Source: Acidimicrobiia bacterium (GTDB taxonomy: Bacteria; Actinomycetota; Acidimicrobiia; Spongiisociales; UBA5794). From it: 64,000 bases of DNA. Position 1 is the stretch's first letter. The number at the start of each line of letters is the position of its first letter. The notes beneath the pieces were generated by a model. That model was not told the DNA's origin. It saw only the letters and a list, made by a program, of their open reading frames with translations, and did no database searches. The translations under genes were made by a program, and so were the position numbers. The stretch lies in assembly GCA_041393965.1 (NCBI GenBank), contig JAWKJB010000001.1, positions 496,001 to 560,000 on the forward strand, written 5' to 3'. This document shows positions 1 through 7,718 of the stretch, one piece after another.

Positions 1-2
1 AG

Positions 3-1505
3 AAGGACGCGAATCCGCAGGTCGTGCGGAACCAGGTCTTCAAGAACAGTCAGCTCGAGGACACCTTCTCGGTGAACAATGTGGCGCTCGTTGACGGCGT
101 ACCGCGCACGCTCAACCTTGCCATGCTCGTTCATCACTATGTGGACCACCAGCTCGAAGTCATCGAGCGGCGATCCCGGTTCCGGCTCGAGAAGGCGGAG
201 GCAAGGGCCCATATCGTCCGTGGGTTGCTGATCGCGCTCGACAACATCGACGAGGTGGTCCGAATCATCCGATCCTCGGCGAATGTCGATGAGGCGCGTG
301 CGGCCTTGATGGACAGCTTCGAGCTGTCGGAGATCCAGGCGAATCACATCCTCGACATGCCACTGCGACGCTTGACGGCACTTGAGACGAACAAGCTGCG
401 AGAGGAACTCGAAGAACTCGAGGGGACCATTGCGTACCTGACGGACCTCCTCGCGAATGAAGACAAGCGGCGTGACCTCATCGCGAAGGAGCTCACCGAG
501 ATCCGTGACAAGTTCGGTGATGACCGGCGAAGTCGGATCGTGCCGGACGAGGGCGACATGTCACTCGAGGATCTGATCGCTGACGAGGAGCTCGTCGTGA
601 GCATGTCGGCGGCAGGGTCGGTGAAGTCCGTCCTCGCAAAGGCGTACCGCACCCAGGGCAGGGGAGGGCGCGGCATCAGGGGTGCGAGTTTGCGCGAGGA
701 CGATGTCGTGACGCATCTGCTGCACACGACCGCCCATTCGTACCTGCTGTTCTTCACGAATCGCGGAAAGGTGTACCGCATTCGTGCCCACGAGATCCCC
801 CGCAAGGATCGCACCGCAAAAGGGTCACTCATCCAGTCCGTCCTTCCCCTCGAACCCGACGAGGTGGTGGAGGCGATCATCGACACGAGGGACTACGAGA
901 CCAGCCGCTACCTGGTGATGTTCACCCGCAACGGCATGGTCAAGAAGTCGAAGTTCTCCGACTACGACAGCCGCAACCAGGTGCTCGTTGCGATCAACCT
1001 CAAGGACGGGGACGAGGTGGTCGCCGTGCGCCAAACCAACGGTGATGCCGACCTGATGATGTTCACCCGTGACGGGCAGGGGATCCGGTTCCACGCCGAC
1101 GAGGTGCGTTCGATGGGGAGGGCATCCCAGGGCGTGATCGGTATCAGACTCCGTGAGGGTGACGAGGTTGTCGGTGCCGCCACTGCAGACGAGGCGTCCG
1201 ATGTGCTGCTTCTCACCACCGGAGGGTACGGGAAGCGGACGAAACTGGCCGATTTCCCCGTCAAGCACAGGGCAGGCCTCGGTGTGAAAGCGATCAAGAT
1301 CGTGTCGACCCGGGGCCCGCTCGCCACAGCCAAAGCCGTCGCGGAGTCGGACGAGGTCGTGATTACTTCTTCTGACGGGATCCTGATCCGTCAACCCGTC
1401 GCCGACATCAATCGCTACGGGCGCAACTCGATGGGTGTCAAGGTGATGAACCTCGCGAAGGAAGCGACCTTGTCTGCGGCGGCGGTCGTCCCTCACGACG
1501 AATAG
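3..1505 (+). CDS. gyrA: DNA gyrase subunit A, C-terminal part (5' end outside window)
   Basis: GyrA is the DNA breakage-reunion subunit of gyrase, which introduces negative supercoils with GyrB. The frame is open from base 3, so the apparent GTG at 24 is internal. The opening residues match the stretch after the catalytic domain (NPQVVRNQVFKNSQLEDTF), followed by the coiled-coil/tower region and the six-bladed beta-pinwheel that wraps DNA. A GyrA-box-like motif QGRGGRG replaces the usual QRRGGKG. It ends in VVPHDE, without a long acidic tail. DUF3566 follows 84 bp downstream, the usual actinobacterial arrangement. The active-site tyrosine lies upstream of the window. Identification is very secure. 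Confidence 0.97.
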   Translation, partial: KDANPQVVRNQVFKNSQLEDTFSVNNVALVDGVPRTLNLAMLVHHYVDHQLEVIERRSRFRLEKAEARAHIVRGLLIALDNIDEVVRIIRSSANVDEARAALMDSFELSEIQANHILDMPLRRLTALETNKLREELEELEGTIAYLTDLLANEDKRRDLIAKELTEIRDKFGDDRRSRIVPDEGDMSLEDLIADEELVVSMSAAGSVKSVLAKAYRTQGRGGRGIRGASLREDDVVTHLLHTTAHSYLLFFTNRGKVYRIRAHEIPRKDRTAKGSLIQSVLPLEPDEVVEAIIDTRDYETSRYLVMFTRNGMVKKSKFSDYDSRNQVLVAINLKDGDEVVAVRQTNGDADLMMFTRDGQGIRFHADEVRSMGRASQGVIGIRLREGDEVVGAATADEASDVLLLTTGGYGKRTKLADFPVKHRAGLGVKAIKIVSTRGPLATAKAVAESDEVVITSSDGILIRQPVADINRYGRNSMGVKVMNLAKEATLSAAAVVPHDE

Positions 1506-1589
1506 GGAACGATTCGGACCGCCGCGGCGTCTCACAGAGGCAGGGAGCCAGTTGAACGCGCCGGTACACTCGCCGGCGAAAGGAGCCAC

Positions 1590-2033
1590 ATGGCGGTTCG
1601 TCGTGTACGGCGCATCATCCGCAAGATCGATCCGTGGACCGTACTGAAGGTCGGATTCGTGGTGAATCTGGCCGTCGGGCTCACGGCGACGCTCGGTGTT
1701 TGGGTCGCGTGGTCGATCGCTGTCCAGCGTGGGATCCCTGACGACTTCGCGGACACGCTCGGCAGGCTCACGATCGCGTTCACACCCGATGGGGATCTCT
1801 ACTTCAGGGTTGTGCTGATGCTCGCAATCATCTGGGTGATCGGCGCAACCGCGACCTTGACCCTGATGGCGGTCCTGTACAACCTCGTGTCGGATGTTGT
1901 TGGCGGCATCGAGCTGATCATGCTTGAGGAGACGGCCGAATCCGAACCAGAGAGGGCGCGTCCCGTGGTTCATGTGCCTTCGAACAGCGGGATCTCGCCG
2001 ATCAGCCAGGACGAGACCGTCGAACACGCCTGA
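1590..2033 (+). CDS. DUF3566 family membrane protein
   Basis: A 147-residue protein with two predicted membrane segments (roughly residues 22-46 and 70-95) and the start VRRIIRKIDPWTVLKVGFV, typical of the C-terminal domain of the DUF3566 family that sits directly after gyrA in actinobacteria. The domain is usually preceded by a long disordered region; here that is absent and the protein is short. An AAAGGAG ribosome site precedes the ATG. The segment GGIELIMLEE near the end is typical of the family. Function is unknown; a role near the division/chromosome machinery is only inferred from its conserved position. Confidence 0.9.
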   Translation: MAVRRVRRIIRKIDPWTVLKVGFVVNLAVGLTATLGVWVAWSIAVQRGIPDDFADTLGRLTIAFTPDGDLYFRVVLMLAIIWVIGATATLTLMAVLYNLVSDVVGGIELIMLEETAESEPERARPVVHVPSNSGISPISQDETVEHA

Positions 2034-2081
2034 AGTCCTACATGGGCTCCCGTTGACGGATGTTGGGACTTTCCCCGCTGA

Positions 2082-4118
2082 TCAGCTCCCGATGATCGTC
2101 CTTTGAAGCTCGATCCTCGTCGACACTCCTGGACCCTCGACGGTGAGGGGGATCTCGTAGCGGACCCTGTCGATGTAGCAAAGGCTCTCGGCGTCTGCTG
2201 CGCAGTAGACGATGTTGAGATCGAAGGCGACGGTGGCAACGCCGTGGGCGAAGTCGACGGGGACAACTGCAGGTAGCGCGGTACCGGTGAGATCTCCGGC
2301 TGTGTCGTCCGTCAACGCCACGATGGTGTGTCCCTTGGCGATCTCGAGGGACGACGGAGCATCGTCGTTCACCTTGTAACCGTCAGGGAGCCGATAATCC
2401 ACGACGATGGTTCCGACGCCTGAGGATGCCTCCATCGCGGGGAGGGTGACCGTCTCGCCGACATACTCCCCGGGTGGGTCGAAATCCTCGATGCCTTTGA
2501 GCACCATCGTCGAGACGACTCCGGTGTCGGTGTCGACGACGCGAATCGCATGGTTGTTCGTGTCGGCGACATACAGGAGGCCCCCATCGATCGACAGGCC
2601 CCCAGGTTCGTTGAAGTGCGGATCGGTCCCGTCGGCCCAGCCGGGTTCACCACCGAGCCACGAGGTGATCGTCCCGGATGCGACATCGACCCGCTTGATC
2701 TTCGAGTTGTAGGTGTCGGCCACATAGAGCGTCGATCTGTCGATGGCGACGCCGAGGGGATGTTGGAGCCTTGCCTCGTTGCCGGCACCGTCGACATCGC
2801 CGAATTCGAAGAGGCTGGCGTCACCACCGACCACGAGGTCGATCGTCGCCGCGTCGAGATCACCGACCCGAATCGAGCTCGATTCGGAGTCGGCGACATA
2901 CAGGTGCCCATCTTCGGAGAGCGCGAGTCCGCTCGGTTGCGCGAGTTCGGCTTCGTGGAAGGAGCCGTTGGAAGTGCCTTCCCGTGCGTTTCCGATGAGG
3001 GGAAGAGCGAGTTCGTTGTCGAGGTCGAGTGCCCAGATCTGATGGGACCCGGCGTTCGCGACATACACGAACCCGTCCCTGTACGCGACCGCCCACGGTG
3101 AGTTGAGGGCCACCGTGTCAAAGGACCGACCCTGGGGCGGCCAACCGAGCGCACCGGATCCGGCGAGCGTCGAAACTTCCCCAGAGGCAAGGTCGATGAC
3201 TCTCACCGCGTTGTTCCCAACATCAGCCACATAGAGCTCGTCCGTTCCCGGATTGAGGGCAAGTCCCTGTGGAGCGGAAAACGACGCGTCGAGGGCGGCG
3301 CCGTCGTCGAAGCCGATCGTTCCGTTCCCAAAGACGGCAAGCACCCTTCCCGTCGCCGGATCGACCTCGAGCACACGATGGTGTCCGGTGTCGGCGATCC
3401 ACAGCCGGCCATCGACGGCGAGCACCTTGCCTGGATATCTCAGCGCGCGGACCGGTGCCGTTGTCGCTTCGAGGGCGAACTCGATCGGAGCGCGGTCGAT
3501 GGCCCGCTTTGCGTCGAATTCGGCGACGAGGCTGGCGATGACGGGCTCGACGGCGTCATAGACGCCCTCGCCGGGGCGAACTCCGACGATCTTGCCTGCG
3601 GGGTCGATCACCGCGACGGTGGGCCACGCCGATGCGCCCCATGCGTTCCAGATCTCGAAGTCCTTGTCGTTGACAACCGGGTGTTTGAGCCCGTATCGCT
3701 GAACGATGTCGACGAGGTTCCCGGTTTCGGCCTCGTTCGTGAACTTGGCTGAGTGGACGCCGATCACGACCAGTTCGTCCCGATACTCGCTTTCGAGGCG
3801 TTCGAGGTCGGGGATGATGTGAAGACAGTTGATGCAGCCATAGGTCCAGAAGTCGAGCAGGACGACCTTGCCCCGGAGGTCGGTGAGCGAGACGGGTTCG
3901 GCCGTGTTGATCCAGTCGAGTCCGTCTGGGAACTCGGGTGCGTCGACCGTCCCCGCATACGAGGGTCCCGTGCCGCTGGGCGTTGTCTCGTCAACTGACT
4001 CGCCGGGAAGGGTGTCGGGATTCCCGATCGTGGAGTCCGGTTCGCTCGACGGCGTACAGGCCGACGCGAGCGCCGCGAGCACGGCGATGAGCAAGACGAC
4101 ACGACGAAACGATGACAT
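2082..4118 (-). CDS. Thioredoxin-like / NHL-repeat lipoprotein
   Basis: A 678-residue exported protein. The N-terminus (MSSFRRVVLL... ALASAC) is a lipoprotein signal with a lipobox cysteine near residue 21. A TlpA-type thioredoxin fold follows, with the redox motif CINC at about residues 95-98 in the context FWTYGCINCLHIIPDLE. After it come at least five NHL beta-propeller repeats (repeated LYVADT-N-H-I/IRVVD patterns) from about residue 220 to 500, then a beta-rich C-terminal domain. The family is known as NHL domain-containing thioredoxin proteins; the reductant and substrates are not established. I chose the ATG at 4118, which directly precedes the signal peptide and lies 2 bp after the stop of the upstream gene, rather than the in-frame start at 4139. 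Confidence 0.88.
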   Translation of the reverse strand: MSSFRRVVLLIAVLAALASACTPSSEPDSTIGNPDTLPGESVDETTPSGTGPSYAGTVDAPEFPDGLDWINTAEPVSLTDLRGKVVLLDFWTYGCINCLHIIPDLERLESEYRDELVVIGVHSAKFTNEAETGNLVDIVQRYGLKHPVVNDKDFEIWNAWGASAWPTVAVIDPAGKIVGVRPGEGVYDAVEPVIASLVAEFDAKRAIDRAPIEFALEATTAPVRALRYPGKVLAVDGRLWIADTGHHRVLEVDPATGRVLAVFGNGTIGFDDGAALDASFSAPQGLALNPGTDELYVADVGNNAVRVIDLASGEVSTLAGSGALGWPPQGRSFDTVALNSPWAVAYRDGFVYVANAGSHQIWALDLDNELALPLIGNAREGTSNGSFHEAELAQPSGLALSEDGHLYVADSESSSIRVGDLDAATIDLVVGGDASLFEFGDVDGAGNEARLQHPLGVAIDRSTLYVADTYNSKIKRVDVASGTITSWLGGEPGWADGTDPHFNEPGGLSIDGGLLYVADTNNHAIRVVDTDTGVVSTMVLKGIEDFDPPGEYVGETVTLPAMEASSGVGTIVVDYRLPDGYKVNDDAPSSLEIAKGHTIVALTDDTAGDLTGTALPAVVPVDFAHGVATVAFDLNIVYCAADAESLCYIDRVRYEIPLTVEGPGVSTRIELQRTIIGS

Positions 4119-4120
4119 GA

Positions 4121-4870
4121 CTATTCGTTGGAACGCCAAACCGCCAACTCGAGTTCCAGCCGGTCGAGTGTGTTCAGCAGGTGTTCAGGTTTGCTTGATG
4201 CGGGCTGGAACCCGGAATCGAAGGTGCCAGCAGCGGCCTCGAGCGCGACGGCGGCGAGCACGATGGCTTCGAGGTACGCCCCATGGTCGGAGACCCCCAC
4301 GATGCGTCGCCCGGTTGTTCCTTCCGAGTCGATGACCGCCCCTGCCCACTCGTCGTTCCTGAACGCAACGAACCTGTCCGGACCCCGTCGTTTCGTCCAC
4401 GAGCTCCCGATGGGTTCGGGGAAGTGCATGGGTCTTCCCCGCTTGAGAGGCTTGCCAGGCTCGGTCCAGCCGATGCGAACGGTCTCGTGCTCGATCGGTC
4501 TTGCCGCCGGGTGGGCCGTGAGGGCCGCCGTGAGCGCCGTCGCCACATTGGCTCCGTGTACGACGGCGATGGGTCCCGGTCCGTTGAGGGAAGAATCGAG
4601 ATCCTTCCACAAGACGAGCGGAATGCCCGCGACGGTGGCTCGACCGATGAGCGTGTGGACCCCTGTTGTGCCGTCCGACACGAGCGTGTCGTACGACGCG
4701 AGATCGGCCACGGGCCCTGCTCGATCGCGCCGGGGTGCCGAAGCGTCGAGGATGCCGACATGGTCGACGGCTGCCTCGCTGAGCAGCGTTCGAAGCGTTC
4801 GGTTCCCGACTTCGGAGCCCGTGTCGAGAGCGATCCTCACGACTGCGGGCGTCGTTTCGAGGGCTCCCAT
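4121..4870 (-). CDS. Conserved hypothetical protein (about 249 aa)
   Basis: I do not recognise this family. The frame stays open further upstream to 5161, but the ATG at 4870 (MGALETTPAVVRIALDTGSE) fits best because upstream residues look like antisense translation. The product alternates beta-strands and glycines (VVRIALDTG, VDHVGILDAS, DTLVSDGTTG) suggestive of an alpha/beta domain, and has no signal peptide or membrane span. Its stop codon is 2 bp before the start of the thioredoxin-NHL lipoprotein gene, so the two are probably co-transcribed. The reading frame overlaps a small ORF at its 5' end. Confidence 0.6.
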   Translation of the reverse strand: MGALETTPAVVRIALDTGSEVGNRTLRTLLSEAAVDHVGILDASAPRRDRAGPVADLASYDTLVSDGTTGVHTLIGRATVAGIPLVLWKDLDSSLNGPGPIAVVHGANVATALTAALTAHPAARPIEHETVRIGWTEPGKPLKRGRPMHFPEPIGSSWTKRRGPDRFVAFRNDEWAGAVIDSEGTTGRRIVGVSDHGAYLEAIVLAAVALEAAAGTFDSGFQPASSKPEHLLNTLDRLELELAVWRSNE

Positions 4871-4971
4871 GATCCAAGCGGACTCGACGGATCGTTGCCC
4901 CTGGTGCACAGCTTCCTCGCGACGAGGGCTGCCGTCACGGCAAGGATGATCGGGACGAGGATCTTCTTCAC
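4837..4971 (-). CDS. Small single-span protein, possible DLW-39-like
   Basis: A 44-codon frame starting at GTG (VKKILVPIILAVTAALVARK), with a short lysine-rich start, one membrane span and a charged tail ending in WEPSKRRPQS. The form (KK, one hydrophobic helix, then a tryptophan-containing tail) resembles the DLW-39 family of tiny proteins usually found close to gyrA and DUF3566 in actinobacteria, but the DLW signature itself is not present. It overlaps the start of the next gene by 34 bp. No strong ribosome site is visible. Tentative. Confidence 0.35.
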   Translation of the reverse strand: MKKILVPIILAVTAALVARKLCTRGNDPSSPLGSWEPSKRRPQS

Positions 4972-5034
4972 ATCGGGAAGCTACCCCGTCGCAGGCCATT
5001 GTGACGAAGCGGAGAGAGCCTGAGCAGGCAAGTC

Positions 5035-5649
5035 CTACCGGCTGTTGCTGTTGAACTCCGCGAGCACTCGGTCGATTTCCGAAGCATACTGAGCGATCGT
5101 CGGGGCGGAGGAGCTCCCGCGACCTACGAGTTGGATGACTACGCCGGAGAAGGGTTCCCACTCGAGCACCGTCATTCCGTTCGATGAAGTGATGGTCCCC
5201 GTGTCGTGAGGGGCCGGGTTCTGCTGGCTGAAATGGACGGCAGGTATCTCTGTCTTGTTGTTTCTGTAATGGATTGAGACGGTCGCGACCACCAGCGAAT
5301 CATCGCCTCGTGTCGAAAACTTCTGGCTAACGGTGTTGGTAGCAGCGTCGTAGTCGATCTCACCTCTGGCTACCAGCCCACCTGGGGTGGGCAGAGCCCG
5401 GACAAGTTGGACAGCCGACACAGATGCGAGCTTCGCCGTCACCTCCTGGTGTTGGGACGCTGTCGGCGACGACCACGGTTCTGCCAAGACCGCAACCCAC
5501 AGGAACACTCCTCCAAGCAGGACGACAGCCGCTGCAAAGGCACCGATTGCCACTACGAGACCGTGCCGGTGTTTGGGATTCCGGTTGCGGATGGCCGACT
5601 CGATACGACGACCGAGTTCGTCGACGAAGGGGATATCAGCCATGCTCAT
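5035..5649 (-). CDS. Anti-sigma-factor-like single-pass membrane protein
   Basis: A 204-residue protein with a short cytoplasmic N-terminus, one membrane helix (about residues 30-54) and an extracytoplasmic domain. It overlaps the upstream ECF sigma factor gene by 14 bp, the classic layout of a sigma/anti-sigma pair, and a GGAGCAC ribosome site supports the ATG at 5649. No zinc-binding HxxxCxxC motif is visible, so it is not a ZAS-type anti-sigma. The outer domain ends in a W-x(4)-G-x-x-IQLVGRG ... YASEI pattern that recurs in the exported protein at 6836-7408. Role as anti-sigma is inferred from context. Confidence 0.65.
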   Translation of the reverse strand: MSMADIPFVDELGRRIESAIRNRNPKHRHGLVVAIGAFAAAVVLLGGVFLWVAVLAEPWSSPTASQHQEVTAKLASVSAVQLVRALPTPGGLVARGEIDYDAATNTVSQKFSTRGDDSLVVATVSIHYRNNKTEIPAVHFSQQNPAPHDTGTITSSNGMTVLEWEPFSGVVIQLVGRGSSSAPTIAQYASEIDRVLAEFNSNSR

Positions 5650-6256
5650 CGTGCTCCATCGCGTTCGACAGTCGGTTCAACGCCCGATGCACCCTCACCC
5701 GAGCGGCGCCTTCTGTGCATCCAAGCCGTTGTGCAACATCTTTGAAAGAGCGTTCTTCGACGATCCGCAGCCGAACAGCATCGCGGTCGGTGGTGCTGAG
5801 GCTGGTGAGCGCATCGATGAGCTGTTCGCGGAAGAACGCGACCTCGTCGAGGTCCTCGACGCGGGCGAGGGAGGCGTCGTCCATCGTGGGGACCTCCACG
5901 CCAAGTCGGGCAAGTGCACGCTTCTCGACGCGCTGCTTACGGCGGTAGTGCTTTAGTTCGTTCGCTGCAATGCCGTAGAGCCATGCTCCCGCTGGCACAG
6001 TGGACCGGACATAGCGCGAGCGTTTCAGGTATGCGATGGCAAATGTCTCGGCTGTGAGATCTGCAGCGGCATCGCCATCCCAGGTTCTGCGGTAGAAGTA
6101 GGACAGTATGCGTGTCGCCCATCTCCGATACAGAGTTGAGAACGCTGCTGGGTTGGCACGCGATTCTTCGAGAAGCTCCGCATCTGATCGAGGGTCTCCG
6201 TCGGACTGGGGGGATCTTGGTTCGTTGCCAGCGGCGCGAGCAGAACCCAAGATCAT
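5636..6256 (-). CDS. ECF-type RNA polymerase sigma factor (sigma-70 family)
   Basis: A 206-residue sigma factor with sigma-2 (FSTLYRRWATRILSYFYRRT, DLTAETFAIAYLKRSRYV) and sigma-4 (LSTTDRDAVRLRIVEERSFKDVA, then GCTEGAARVRVHRAL) regions and no sigma-1 or sigma-3, i.e. the ECF group. Such factors direct polymerase to a small regulon, commonly of envelope functions. I chose the ATG at 6256 (MILGSARAAG) over longer frames because upstream sequence is antisense to the divergent signals of the next gene. It is translationally coupled to the anti-sigma-like gene. The two exported proteins just upstream are plausible targets. Confidence 0.88.
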   Translation of the reverse strand: MILGSARAAGNEPRSPQSDGDPRSDAELLEESRANPAAFSTLYRRWATRILSYFYRRTWDGDAAADLTAETFAIAYLKRSRYVRSTVPAGAWLYGIAANELKHYRRKQRVEKRALARLGVEVPTMDDASLARVEDLDEVAFFREQLIDALTSLSTTDRDAVRLRIVEERSFKDVAQRLGCTEGAARVRVHRALNRLSNAMEHDEHG

Positions 6257-6314
6257 TGTCCGATTGTACGCGGCGACGCAGGTCCGAAACCGAACAAGTT
6301 CGCCGTCCAAGGCA

Positions 6315-6839
6315 TCAGCAGCTCGGGACGCCCGAGCCGTGGGATGTGTAGTACCAAAGGAGATTGACGGGATTCTTCCACGCGAGATCTCCATTGCCAC
6401 CCGATTGGAAGAACCACGGATCTGCGATGTAGCCGTCGTATCGGTAGTAGATGTCCGATCCAGCCACCTTGTAGAGGAACTCATCGGCTCTGCCCCAGGT
6501 ATTCGGACCGACGACACCGTCGTCCGTCAAGCCTTGTTGGTTCTGCCAGGATTTGGTGAACGAACGGGTGTTGGTTCCAAAGCTCCCGTCGATACCCGTG
6601 GATCCACATCGCGAGGCGATACCGTCTGAGTAGAGGATGTCCTGCCATACAGCGACAACCACCCCCAAGTTGATGCCACCGGTGCAGTACCCGGACTTGC
6701 ACAGCTTATGTTCATCCGAAAACTGGGTGGATAGTGTCTGGCCGTCCCAGATATCCATGTTGTGGCCCCATGCGACTGCATATGACAACAGCGTGAAGAG
6801 AACCGTACAGACCAGGATGAGCGTTGGCCGGGCGGTCAT
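6315..6839 (-). CDS. Secreted peptidoglycan-binding-domain protein
   Basis: A 174-residue exported protein: a signal peptide (MTARPTLILVCTVLFTLLSYAVAWG) followed by a domain with the PG_binding_1 pattern, WQDILYSDG ... GIDGSFGTNTRSFTKSWQ then GLTDDGVVGPNTW. This module binds peptidoglycan stem peptides or glycan in many cell-wall enzymes. There is no attached catalytic domain; the C-terminal 60 residues are aromatic-rich with a terminal cysteine. The start overlaps the stop of the gene upstream (ATGA), so the two are translationally coupled. Context suggests control by the adjacent ECF sigma factor. Confidence 0.8.
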   Translation of the reverse strand: MTARPTLILVCTVLFTLLSYAVAWGHNMDIWDGQTLSTQFSDEHKLCKSGYCTGGINLGVVVAVWQDILYSDGIASRCGSTGIDGSFGTNTRSFTKSWQNQQGLTDDGVVGPNTWGRADEFLYKVAGSDIYYRYDGYIADPWFFQSGGNGDLAWKNPVNLLWYYTSHGSGVPSC

Positions 6840-7408
6840 TCCGATCTGCCCGCGATCTCGGATGCGAAAGCGGTGAGCTCAATCGAGTCGAGAAGGTTCC
6901 CACGCTGCACGACCTGAATGATGAGATCTCCAGGTGTCGGCCACGAGATGCTTGTTAGGAACTCGCTGTCGACGACGACACCGGTTTGCTGGCCAATCTG
7001 GACGGCAGAAGAACGACGAGATGCTCCCCCTGCCAGTAGCTCGGCTTCGAGATCCCAATTGCCACCACTGATAACCAACACCGTCAGTGCCGAGCGGTCA
7101 GGGGCGTGGAACTTTGCTTCAGCGACAACGAGGACTCCGGCATCGTCACGATCGAGGGTGATGACATCGGAGCCGACGATCGAGAATCCCGGTGGAGTTG
7201 GAATGGTAGGGATCATCGCTGCGAGATCATCGACGGCCGCGGCGGGAGACCGTGTCTTCTCGGGAATGGCCTCGGGAATGACCGCTGGCTCGTGCGGATC
7301 CTGATGAGCATCGGCGACGGGCAGCAAGTGCGGTATGGCGAGCAGCAACGCGGCTAAACCGGCGCAGGTAAGGGCGATGCGCACACTACCTCTCGGGAGA
7401 GCCATCAT
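6836..7408 (-). CDS. Exported protein related to the neighbouring anti-sigma-like protein
   Basis: A 190-residue protein with an N-terminal signal or anchor (ALTCAGLAALLLAIPHLLPVADA) and a folded outer domain. Its C-terminus (ISWPTPGDLIIQVVQRG ... FASEI) matches in spacing the C-terminus of the product of 5035-5649, so the two appear to be paralogous outer domains, one tethered to a cytoplasmic segment and one free. GAGGAACGATC precedes the ATG. It is the first gene of a minus-strand group reading 6836-7408, 6315-6839, then the sigma and anti-sigma genes. Function unknown. Confidence 0.65.
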   Translation of the reverse strand: MMALPRGSVRIALTCAGLAALLLAIPHLLPVADAHQDPHEPAVIPEAIPEKTRSPAAAVDDLAAMIPTIPTPPGFSIVGSDVITLDRDDAGVLVVAEAKFHAPDRSALTVLVISGGNWDLEAELLAGGASRRSSAVQIGQQTGVVVDSEFLTSISWPTPGDLIIQVVQRGNLLDSIELTAFASEIAGRSE

Positions 7409-7514
7409 GATCGTTCCTCTCCACAGCCGGGGCGTTCCGGGTTCAAGGGGCTTCTCGCCATCTCTACGCCCGGTCCCGCGAATTCGTTACAACCTCGATA
7501 AACCCGTGCGCGAG

Positions 7515-7680
7515 GTCGCTATCGTTCTGGTTGCGTACCGGGAACACTCCCGGGTGCTGCGCACGAGCGAAGTCCGGTGAGACCCCGGCGCTGTCCCGCA
7601 ACTGTGATCCTCCTCGCGAGGTAGCCAGGTCGCCTCCTTCGCAGCAGGCGGTCTGACCTTCGGAGGAGGGGTCTATGTCC
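7515..7680 (+). promoter_or_regulatory. Cobalamin riboswitch
   Basis: The stretch carries the conserved elements of the cobalamin riboswitch in order: CCGGGAACACTCCCGG, GTCCGGTGAGACCCCGGCGC, TGTCCCGCAACTGTGA, and the B12 box AGCCAGGTCGCCT at 7623-7635. It lies directly upstream of a B12 importer operon, the expected target. A pairing CCTCC...GGAGG after the B12 box and a ribosome-site hairpin at 7688-7715 provide a plausible expression platform. Boundaries are approximate. Confidence 0.93.
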
Positions 7681-7687
7681 CGCAACG

Positions 7688-7715
7688 GTTGTCTCCTCCA
7701 AGGAAGGGAGACAAC
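7688..7715 (+). promoter_or_regulatory. Ribosome-site-sequestering hairpin of the cobalamin riboswitch
   Basis: A perfect 9-bp stem, GTTGTCTCC (7688-7696) with GGAGACAAC (7707-7715), encloses AAGG and takes in the GGAAGGGAG ribosome site four bases before the btuF ATG at 7719. No U-tract follows, so control is probably at translation initiation. Confidence 0.7.
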
Positions 7716-7718
7716 ACC

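Noticed and set aside
825..2027. Long minus-strand frame of about 400 codons
   Set aside because: Antisense to gyrA and DUF3566; composition (many H, R, D) is typical of the shadow frame of GC-rich genes.
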